Shown piece by piece: positions 1 to 9,216 of a DNA stretch of 64,000 nucleotides. This DNA comes from Jaapia argillacea MUCL 33604. Its lineage: Eukaryota > Basidiomycota > Agaricomycetes > Jaapiales > Jaapiaceae. Position numbers and translations under genes: made by a program. The stretch is taken from contig KL197710.1 in NCBI GenBank assembly GCA_000697665.1, forward strand, positions 2,480,849 through 2,544,848, in the 5' to 3' direction. A model generated the notes under the pieces. The model saw only the letters and a program-made list of their open reading frames with translations, did no database searches and had not been told where the DNA came from. Within the stretch, counting starts at the first letter, position 1. Each line of letters begins with the position of its first letter.

Positions 1-2816
1 GATGATGACACGGAACTTCCATCTACTTTAGCACGTGCTTGGATGGCGTCGAGAGGCTACAAGTCTCCAAGGTGAGATGAAAACATCAGGGTGCCCTTGA
101 CTTTGACTCACCGTGACCAAGTACGGATAATTGGCGGTGCTAAATATGTGTTGAGAACTAACCTAGGCATCGATGAGCGGTAAAGGAAACTGACCCACTT
201 CCCCATCCCATCCCAAGAGTTCCCACATCGCAAGAGCGGTCGACGCATCTGGGTAGAGATGGAAATGCAAAAGCGACACTCTAAATCCAGACGGCTCACC
301 CCTCAGGGAGGAGAGAACACTCACGCATTAGGACCAGAGGGGTTCGGACCCGCTCCGCTGCCTATACGAATGCGATGAGCGACGGTGCTTGGAGGAAGCG
401 AAGGATGATCAAACCGATGACAGCAATAGACTGCGGTGCACTAAGCGGGAGTGTATGGTTGTGATTCTTGAGTAAAACTGTCGAGGCGGCACCAATGGTC
501 CTAATCAGGCTAGAGAATTGAATCGCAAGTCGGGGAACTATCAGTGAAAGGTTGGAGGAAGGAAATATTGAGTACCTAGCGTGATCCCCCTGCACATCAG
601 GACCGGTAGGACCAAGAGATACTTCAGGGTAGTTTAAGTCTTGTCCCAGCAGGTACCTAAATTGTACGAATGTAAGTATATGTGATACTGACGGACGGTT
701 CGTTAGTTACCACCCAGCGAGGATAAGCGTTGCCATGTCCTATGGCCTATATGAGACATGTTATGACGAAGAGAGGGGAGAATGACGAACGTCAACAACA
801 GACTCCGGAATGTCGCCCGAAGTAACTGCATGGACGAGACTCGCACCGAAATAACTGCGTGACATGGCGTTTGATAAGAAACTCGGAAAAAAAATACAGC
901 AGCTCACCTCACAATAGATCCAGGAAAGACATCTCCGGGCATTGTCATCTAGCACAAATGAAGCGAGATCAGGTGGGAGGTTGGGGTAAGATAATCGACC
1001 TACATCTAACCCAGCACTAGCTGAACCAGTGGAATGTGTAGCAACCCAATCTGGCCACAGGGATCAGGTCTTACAGGTAAGCGCATATGAAATATTTGAC
1101 GCGAATACCTGACATTACATCTGGGAGCAACCCAGTCAGCACATCGAACGTGTAGGGCGAATGCTTAGGTACGTGCATCCGCGGAATCCCATCTCATCCT
1201 TCAAGTAACCACGGAGAGTACCGTTGTTCTCACAGGCATAGGTACCATTGACTACGAAAGTGTCAGCGAGGGAACGGTAACTCAAATATCTAAGCCACTG
1301 ACCTTCGTCTAGAAAATTTGTCGAGTTGATGAAATGAAAGTGAAGTACACCGAGGATTGTGGGACTGACTATAGCTGCACATGACGGCGGCGACATTGGC
1401 TTGAACACTTCGAAGAAACTGAGTCCAATTAAAGCCTGGGGCATCACCGTGAGAGGCACTTCAGGCACTCACTGGATGAAGATAAATCTCATGTTGCTAG
1501 GGGGAATAAATGATAAATGTTCAATGTCAATCTAGGTTTGGAAAGAAAAACAACACACTGTGCTATGTTAAACAATAAGAGGTAAGCTTTGCTAGTTGAA
1601 TCAAATTCTAGCTTACCGGTCATCAACATTGGAAGAGCTCCACATTCGCGAATGTTCTTGCTCGCTGAAGAATGAATAAAGTCATCGAAGGGCAATGAAC
1701 ATCAGATGATTGATACTAACTTATTCAAAAAATGCTTTGCGACGGCCTGGACACCTTGAGACTGGATGCCGAGGATTGTCTCATAAGCAGACTCCCCCGA
1801 CAAATACGGATCCCCGCCGAACCTACAAGACAAGCGCTGAGGCTGCGCAAGCTCGCCAGATCAACGACAAAACTCACCCTTCCCAGGCACGGCCAGCGGC
1901 AGGAGCTCGCATCATATTCCTGGTGCAAGGTTGGCAAAGTGTGGCAGTCTGTGATCGGTTGGTGAAGAGCAAAACGTTAAAACACACATGTCGGGTCCCA
2001 ATTGAACATGGACACCCTTTCCCCGGAATTCCTGGCCCATAGCCACCCCGCGTTGACGCATTAGAGTCCTATTGAAGCTATTGACGATAGTTCAGATTCA
2101 CAGTCTCCCCATCCTCATGATACATACGTTGCTGCTACATTGATACCCCTACTTGGATGGTGAACTGTTGATCGTCGAAAATCTAGAGCAGAACTCACGC
2201 AGGAAAGGCAGAGTTTCCTTGAGTGTTTCTGACTCCCAAGGCGCTATCTATCGCGAAAAAAGTCAGCCAGAACCAGAAACATTCAATTTCCATCCTTTTA
2301 CCTTGTAGACAAAGACCTGGAAAGTGGATCGAGCTGATCGCCACGGTGTTGCCTATGCAAGGAGCTAAAATGTGCGATAATGATGGGCTATAAGAACAGT
2401 GAACAAGATAACCCACTGGAGAAATATCCGAGGCCTTCGAAGACATGAAAGAATGATAATCAGATAGTCAAGTGTAGTCAAATTTGGAGGCGCTCACCCG
2501 TAGCAAGTTGCACTTTCTCCTCCAACGTGAGCTTTGCCAGAGCAGCCTCAGCCTGAACGCAACATATCGGTGGGATACGCCCACGCATTTTCCAAGAAAA
2601 ATACGCACCTTGGTATACGCTTGATCCCATTCCGGCGAGAGCACTGTTGGAGAAGGCTCAGCACAAAGACCGCTTTGGAATGAAAATTCGCTCTTGGTGG
2701 AAGATCAGCGTCGCGCAGATGACAACACAAGTGAAGTATGTACCACATTGATTCGCCACAAAAGGGCAGAACATGAGCAGTATCGTGAAGAAAAGATATA
2801 AGAGATAGACACTCAT
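1..2816 (-). CDS. GH3 beta-glucosidase, partial at 3' end
   Basis: Probable secreted glycoside hydrolase family 3 enzyme that removes beta-linked glucose from oligosaccharides. At least 20 short exons can be joined, the last ones at 1-56, 112-139, 195-248, 325-361, 415-509 and 576-656. In order they give TLEEKVQLATG (exon 2498-2552), IGNTVAISSIHFPGLCLQD, RQRGVAMGQEFRGKGV, an AKHFLNNEQEHSR block (exons 1721-1822 and 1617-1664), VNGTYACENNGTLRGYL-type sequence (1177-1251), the nucleophile motif MSDW, GLDMTMPGD (exons 1004-1050 and 908-948), AASTVLLKNHNHTLPLS and a glycine-rich GTANYPYLVTPLDAIQ segment. These are canonical GH3 N- and C-domain landmarks; the fibronectin-III-like tail lies off the window. 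The start is uncertain: an ATG at 2816 opens a hydrophobic, signal-like stretch, but I could not join it in frame to the exon ending at 2609. Two joins require microexons, listed separately. Confidence 0.88.
1109..1120 (-). other. Inferred 12-nt microexon at the GH3 nucleophile
   Basis: Between the exon ending F-R-G at 1177 and the exon starting at 1050 (…W-V-A-T-H-S-T) lies AG|ATGTAATGTCAG|GT. Including it gives G-Y-V-M-S-D-W, the GH3 nucleophile motif, with the Asp codon split over its 3' junction. Flanking introns are 56 nt (1121-1176) and 58 nt (1051-1108). The frame requires a GC donor (T|GCACGT) for the upstream intron; the GT four bases further on gives the wrong phase. Confidence 0.6.
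1559..1562 (-). other. Inferred 4-nt microexon in the GH3 gene
   Basis: The exon ending at 1617 (reading N-V-D-D-R) and the exon 1473-1496 (reading Q-H-E-I-Y-L-H-P) are out of frame by one base if joined directly. The 120-nt gap holds an internal AG|CACA|GT. Using CACA as an exon gives introns of 54 nt (1563-1616) and 62 nt (1497-1558), both of normal length here, restores the frame, and creates D-D-R-T-Q-H-E-I-Y, which fits the GH3 pattern D-D-R-T-x-H-E. The splice signals and frame are seen; use of the microexon is inferred. Confidence 0.6.
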
Positions 2817-3007
2817 GGCGGGAGAATGAACGCTGAACACCGCGGATGGCTTGATTGAGCAAGATATGAAACGATGTTCAACCCCTATCGAACACAAGTA
2901 CCGCTCTTCAACCGAAATTGCCATCATGGTGTACCGACCACGGGACTACAGGGATAGGACAAGGTTCAACCCCTGAGTACCATACCAGGCCATACCCTTC
3001 TTCCGCA

Positions 3008-3031
3008 TAAACGCGTGACGTCACGCGTTTA
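3008..3031. promoter_or_regulatory. 24-bp perfect palindrome with CRE core
   Basis: A perfect 24-bp inverted repeat with no spacer, centred on TGACGTCA (the CRE/ATF bZIP site). The core is flanked on each side by an ACGCGT-type element (MCB-like), with the outer ends TAA/TTA also paired. It lies about 190 bp upstream of the proposed GH3 start and about 220 bp beyond the OSBP stop codon, so it is best placed as a promoter element of the GH3 gene. The palindrome is seen; factor binding is inferred. Confidence 0.6.
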
Positions 3032-3250
3032 AGGTGACTCTCCATTGCTAGCAGGAGCGCTAGTAGGCCTCTCATAAGATTGCTATTGAGTGTTTCGAGA
3101 ACAGCCAGAAGATAATCATCTGCAAAGGAGACTCAGCCAAGCATCTTAATTTCCAGAAGCAAATAGATACCTATATTACGCCGCTGTATTGCAGCGTTTC
3201 GCGATAATGTAAAGAAGATGGCACTGAGTGTCCATTAGATGTCCATCAGA

Positions 3251-6050
3251 TCACCAGAGTGCCTCGATGGTCTTCCAACCTCGCGCTCTTTCTTCCCAGT
3301 AACCACCCACATACACCCACTCTTCTCCAATCTGCCTAAACCACCTTGGCTGCCGCTCCACACCCTGTCTGCGCCTCTCCCTCTGGACCTCCTCAACGCG
3401 CAGCTTCTCCTCCTCTGCGAGATCAATATCCCCTTCCTCCAATGCTCGAACATCGGGCCGAAGTCGCGAGTCCGTGGGAGGAAGCCTTCCTTGTAAATCG
3501 GGAGTGATTTCGTTCAAGGTTATCCCATAGGAAGTGAACCCATAATATTCTGGGGCATTCTTTGGGAAAGGCGACACGCGCCATAATACGCGTAGGTGGG
3601 AGGAGTCGAGTTTCTGTGCGAAATGGTCGTCCCACTTACCCTCCAATTGGCACTGCACTTCTCCGGAATGTGATAGAATGGTGCCCGATACCAGGTTGGA
3701 GGAAGCCCAATACCCACTCTCTTTGAAGTCAAGGACACACCGTGCGCCATCTCGTGTGTTCTCGATCACCATTTTACCACAGTGTTCAAGATACTTGGTC
3801 CCCATCATGATATTTCGCATGAACGACGACGGTTTCTTCCTAAAAAGTGCAACTCGTTCAAAACGTCCTCAGAGCAGGATGATCAACGTCTATCAGGATT
3901 CTCACCATTCATAGTGATCGTTCCCAATCTGCAAGCGAGTAACACCCAATGGTATAATTTCAAGACTTTTACCTGAGACCGAGAAGAATCGGTTATATCT
4001 CGGCGACGCAGATTTGGAGTTGCCCACGCACCCCAGAACTTCGTTTTCCCAGACGATGTAGCGTGCAACTCCCAATCATCGCCTTCGGCATGATATGCCA
4101 TGACGACCGGTTGGTGGCTGACCTTCTCAGCTACGAACTTCGTTCGGACGTCCTCAAAGGTTTCCGCGAGCAACGGATTGCTACAGAAATAGATGAGGGC
4201 TGCCCAAAATAGCATTCAATATGTGAAGCCACTCACAAGCCCTTCCTTCCGGAACGATGGCGGGTGTCTAACGGCAACGGATCAGTAGCAAATTGAAAGG
4301 ATGAGGATTTAGCTCACGTGAGTATGAGGAAACCGCGAAAGCGGCAACAAAGGAGAGCCTTTCAACAGGATCGGTGGCTTGGGCGGCTTGGTTGAGAAGG
4401 TCATAATATTCGACTTCTTCGGCGGCTCGTTGTAACAACGTCAAGGGCTCGTTGAATGAAACAGGAAGGGCGACACTGGACAGGTCCTGAATACTCGATA
4501 TGAGCGTCAACAGTAAGGCTTTCAAGCACCAAGGATACTCACCTTCCCAACGTTCTTCTTGAGTACGGCAAACAAACTCCCCTCATCACCCACAGGTCTC
4601 GATGGTAACTGCGCCCTCCTTTGAACTTCCGCGTGATCCAATACGTTCATACTTGAATTTTCACTCGACTTCTCTAGCTCCAGCTCCACTTCATCCTCCG
4701 AATCAGTATCCCCTGAAAACTCCGTATCTTGATCCGCGCTTCTCTGGCTCTCCGAAGTGGACAGCTTGCTTCCTTGACCTCCCTCGTCATACGGAGTGGC
4801 ATCGTTATCGAGGATGAACTCTTCGGCTCCATCCATTTCAGGTTCTTGGGCATCAAACCATATGCTTCCAGTCCCGTCGCTCATAGTTTCGGCAATAGAA
4901 GTTCGTTTGACATGACCCCAAGGTAACGATGACGGATGATGTGTCCTAGTAGGTGTGACATATTCGTCTTGATCTTGGTCTTCTTCCGCTGTACTGGGGA
5001 GAGGCGAGCTTCGGACTGTTGAAGTACCACCGGGATCTGAAAATGGTATGGCTGATAAAGATTTGAGGAGCGCAGATTGGTGTGACTTCAGGGTTTCGAT
5101 GGCGGCTTGAACACGCTGCTGTGGGGAAGAGGCAGATTGTGATGAGGTATCGGAAGTTCGACCATCCTCTGAAATGGGTCCTTGGTGGTTATGATTATGA
5201 TTACTCGCAGCTGAGCAGCCATCAATAATTGGACAAAGGTTTTGGATGCGATCACCTACACTTCTTGAAGATCCCGAAGACGCTTCCTGCTTCCTTGCTT
5301 TCCTTGTGGTTTCGCTCCTTCTCTGGCTTGAACTTGGGTGAGACAGGCGTCCTTCTCTTCCAGTCATCTTGAGCCCACAGCTGAACTGCGTCTTCCAGCT
5401 CAGATAGTGTCTAATGTGATTGACTTGTGAGTTTATCCAAAACGTGATAGCAAAAGCACTGACAGAGCCTATTTCATCTGCTATATGCCCCGCCTTATTC
5501 AAGTAGTGGATTATAGGAAGCCCACGACCTAACGAGGATCTTCTGCCGACTGTTCTATCGTCTGGGGCAATGAATTTTCTGAGGGTGGCCATAGTATCAG
5601 ACAACACCAAGCAGAGATCAAGCTCAATGCCCCACCTAAATGCAGTCATCCATTTATTAAAGTCCTCTGTGGTCAGACATTTGATGTGAAAAGTAGCGGT
5701 ATTGGAATCGATGTGGATGTCCTTCCGTCCTGGTGCAGTGGATATGGCAGCAGAATGGAGGTTGATCTGATCGCGAGCGGGATGTCCGGGTTCGAATGAA
5801 TAAGAGAGTAGACCAGATTGGTGCAAGTGAAAGTATCGCCTTGCAAACCCTGCATCGAAACCCCCTGTGAAGGCAACACTCATACGAGTTCAAACGTTTA
5901 CTGACCTTGCATCCGCTTTCGCCTCTTCTTCAGAACCCATCCTTCCCGGATAGTAATGGGCTGAGTAGCAAGGTGTAGACTTTGGGGAGGGTCTGTAAAT
6001 GACAGAGGTGTAACGATCGCTGACCGGTTCAGGGGTTGGGGTGGTGGCAT
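3251..6050 (-). CDS. Oxysterol-binding protein with PH domain (OSBP/Osh family)
   Basis: Lipid-transfer protein expected at membrane contact sites. The N-terminal PH domain begins with EGWVLKKRRKRMQGF, continues with ARRYFHLHQSGLLSYSFEPG and ends near FNKWMTAFR. A short helical segment follows (LSELEDAVQLWAQDDW, around 5330-5400), then a long acidic, serine-rich linker. The C-terminal OSBP-related domain starts at LFAVLKKNVGK/DLSSVALPVSFNEPL and ends in GDIDLAEEEKLRVEEVQRE plus W-F-x-x-x-G-E-E-W-V-Y-x-G-G-Y-W. Domain order resembles the Osh3/ORP3 class, but no N-terminal GOLD domain was found. The ATG at 6050 is chosen because the frame just upstream runs into a possible splice acceptor (ttcgcag), so an upstream exon is possible. 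A 453-codon open frame across 4522-5883 reads through several introns and is not the true exon structure. The signature EQVSHHPP is altered here to EKVSHQPV. Confidence 0.9.
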
Positions 6051-7009
6051 TCTTAGTTGATTCCTAGGACGCGACGATGCCTGCGAAAGGTTCACAATAA
6101 GGATCCGGCAAATATGCTGCGCAATATTCTGGTACCTAGATCAGGTCAGAAGAATCTTGACGCGTGTTTCGACCTCGCCAAAGTCGTGTCACGAAAAAAT
6201 ATGGCGTCGTCTGACAGAGCCCAGAATGCAGATTTACAGGACGGTGCGAGGTAAGGCTATCAAAGAGTTCACGCCAGCACAAGAAATACGAGAACAATTG
6301 GGGATTTAAATGATTGTTGGGAGATGGAAAGCGCTCAGGCTGAGTGGCCACTCGGTGCCGTCAGCTCCTGATCTGGGGACCGCGTCAATTAGCGAGGAGG
6401 GACTTCCATTTTTGGACAGCCATCCAAGTTGCTCCCGACAATTGCATTGGGTACGATTTCGATCAGCTGCCCCACTGGACTCGGACCTGGAGCCATGGCA
6501 GCCATCCCCTCATGGGTTACACGATGCACTTTTGCTCAAATTCGTCTCGAAGAAACCCCCATGGATTTGACTTCCACCATCAAGGTTGATCAATGGGACC
6601 TTTCGCGGGTGATTCTCGCGAACCTGCGAACCTTGGGGTGGGTATCAGAGGCGAAGGGGACAATCGTGTGTACTGGTCGCTACCAATGGCGGAATGCTTA
6701 GTCTTCGTTTGGGAGATTGAGGTGAAGCTGGGTAAAACCTTCTCAGAAAAAGCACGTTGTTGGAAAGATGAGTGATTCGCTGGGAGATACGACTGCAATA
6801 GGCCAGGTGGTATCGCAGTGATATGGGTGTGTTCTCACGGTTACCGTCCGGTCCGATAGGTGCGTGTAATTTACCTTACCTTATTTCTCAGCAATCACAT
6901 CGAGATCAGCATGAATCACCAGTACATCACCCCAAGCTCAGTTGCATAACTATCGCCCTTTCTTTCCTCCACCATCGCACTAACTCGCCTCTCATCCATC
7001 CTACGCACA
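6051..7009. other. Intergenic region, no gene assigned
   Basis: Upstream of both the OSBP gene (minus) and the 6-phosphogluconate dehydrogenase gene (plus). Short open frames exist on the plus strand between about 6310 and 6775 (up to 90 codons) but none resembles a known family and none joins convincingly by splicing. On the minus strand I looked for a GOLD-domain exon for the OSBP gene and did not find one. The last 150 bp before 7010 are pyrimidine-rich, as expected for the 6PGDH promoter and leader. Confidence 0.4.
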
Positions 7010-9027
7010 ATGTCGGCCCCTACGTTAGTTGTCCTCATTTTCTCTCCCCGCGCCGTCGCTGACCATGCTGCATCTAGTGGTGATATCGGTCTGATCGGTT
7101 TGGCCGTCATGGTATGTCCCATGGTATACGACTTGCGATCGTTATGAACACACCGCTTGCTCGCAGGGTCAAAACTTGATCCTCAATATGAACGACAAAG
7201 GCTTCAACGTTGTTTGCTACAACCGAACGACAAGCAAGGTCGATGCCTTCCTCGCAAATGAAGCCAAGGGTAAGTCCGATCTGTGACGTCGGACTATCGG
7301 AATAACCCACAGTTTACCCTCCAGGTACCAAGGTCCAGGGTTCTCACTCCATCCAGGAACTCTGCTCCAAGCTCAAGACCCCCCGCAAGATCATCCTCCT
7401 CGTCAAGGCTGGTCCCGCCGTCGATGATTTCATCAAGCAACTCGAACCCTACCTCGAGAAGGGTGACATCGTTATTGACGGTGGTAACTCTCATTACCCC
7501 GATTCCATCCGCCGAACCCACGAGCTCGAGGCCAAGGGCTTGCTCTTCGTCGGCTCTGGTGTGTCCGGTGGTGAGGAGGGTGCTCGTCACGGCCCCTCAC
7601 TGATGCCCGGTGGTTCTCCCGCTGCTTGGCCATCAATCAAGGAGATTTTCCAAAAGACCGCTGCCCAAGTTAACGGCGAGCCTTGCTGTGACTGGGTCGG
7701 TGAGACTGGTGCGGGACACTACGTCAAGATGGTCCACAATGGTTCGTACCTTTTCCTTGTGCACCCATGGCGAAGGCTAAATGCGTGATTCAGGTATTGA
7801 GTACGGTGACATGCAGTTGATCGCCGAGGCATATGACATCCTCCACCGCGGTCTTGGACTTCCCGAAGACGAGATTGCAGACATCTTCTACAAGTGGAAC
7901 ACTGGTGTCCTCGACTCCTTCTTGATTGATATTACCGCCAACATCCTCAAATTCAAGGACGACGACGGTGAACCTCTCGTCTCTAAAATCCTTGACCAGG
8001 CTGGTCAGAAGGGTACTGGTAAATGGACCGCCATCAACGCCCTCGACGCCGGCATGCCCGGTGAGTATCTGTGTCGGCCATAGGATTTCCGAGAGACTGA
8101 CATGATGCACAGTCACTCTCATCGGCGAGGCTGTCTTCGCACGTTGCCTGTCTGCCATCAAGGCCGAACGTACACGCGCAAGCAAAGTTATCTCAGGACC
8201 TCAGAAGGAGGCCTTCCGTGGCGACAAGCAACAATTCATCGACGATCTCGAGCAGGCCCTCTACGCCTCCAAGATTATCTCTTACACTCAAGGCTTCATG
8301 CTAATGAGGGAAACTGCCAAGGAGGTTCGTGAAGATTTCAAATCACATCTCCCGTAGGTATTGACATGGTTCTATCTCGTAGCTCAAGTGGAACTTGAAC
8401 TATGCTGGCATTGCCCAGATGTGGCGTGGTGGATGCATCATCAAGGTAAACTTGTCGGCCTCTTGTCATAATGATCGGTTTCTCATACCTCCCTATAGTC
8501 CGTCTTCCTTGGTGATATTACAGCAGCTTACCAAAAGAATGGCCAACTTGAGTCCCTTCTCTTTGATGACTTCTTCAACAAGGGTGGGATTGCCTCTTCT
8601 TTGTTGCTCATATAGATCTCTAATTCCAATGTCTATAGCTGTACACAAGGCACAACCCGGATGGAGACGTATCATCGCTCAGGCCGTCCTATGGGGTATC
8701 CCCACACCGGCCTTCAGCACCGCTCTTGCCTTCTTCGATGGTTACCGAAGCGAGATTGTCCCCGCCAACATCCTGCAGGCGCAGGTGCGTTCGGTCTTCC
8801 ATCCCTGTATCATCAATATTGACTATTTGGCTTGCAGCGTGATTACTTCGGTGCTCACACCTTCAAGGTCCTCCCTGGCAAGGAAAACCCCAGGCTCAAG
8901 GCTGGCGAGGATATTCGTGAGTCATCTACTGATACACCTTCCGTTGTTTCACACCCTAACTACTTTATCAGACGTCAACTGGACCGGTCGTGGTGGCAAT
9001 GTCTCTGCAAGCTCTTACAGTGCTTAA
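7010..9027 (+). CDS. GND1: 6-phosphogluconate dehydrogenase, decarboxylating
   Basis: Cytosolic NADP-dependent enzyme of the oxidative pentose-phosphate pathway that converts 6-phosphogluconate to ribulose 5-phosphate, CO2 and NADPH. The start [20 protein letters not shown] forms the Rossmann dinucleotide-binding motif (G-L-A-V-M-G) after a first intron of about 50 nt. Further landmarks are [19 protein letters not shown], the signature [30 protein letters not shown], the substrate site [40 protein letters not shown] and a C-terminal segment with FGAHTF and [16 protein letters not shown] before the TAA. The length of about 490 residues is normal for the family. It is convergent with the asparagine synthetase-like gene (189 bp apart). 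The next upstream enzyme of the same pathway, 6-phosphogluconolactonase, is 11 kb away on the same strand. Confidence 0.97.
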
Positions 9028-9216
9028 GGGCATCTTAGATGTACGTTTATCACAATTGCAGGTCGTCGTGGTGTACGGTTATTGCCGGGGAGGTGTTGTA
9101 GAAAATCGCAAGAAACGCAGAGTTGTTCCAGTAGACTTTTTATTTCTGTATCCAACTGTGTTCTGTGGTACGAGTAACGCCAAGAAGTAAAATATCTATG
9201 TGCCACCATCGATGTT

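Noticed and set aside
1-2816. GH3 gene as a frameshifted pseudogene
   Set aside because: The two apparent frame breaks are both repaired by small AG-exon-GT insertions that also restore family-conserved residues. All other exons join cleanly without stops.
4522-5883. A single 453-codon exon
   Set aside because: It reads through at least three introns; splicing at consensus sites gives PH-domain and linker sequence that fits the OSBP family better.
5898-6095. OSBP start at 6095
   Set aside because: The codon there is GTG, not ATG, and the sequence resembles a splice acceptor; the first true ATG is at 6050.
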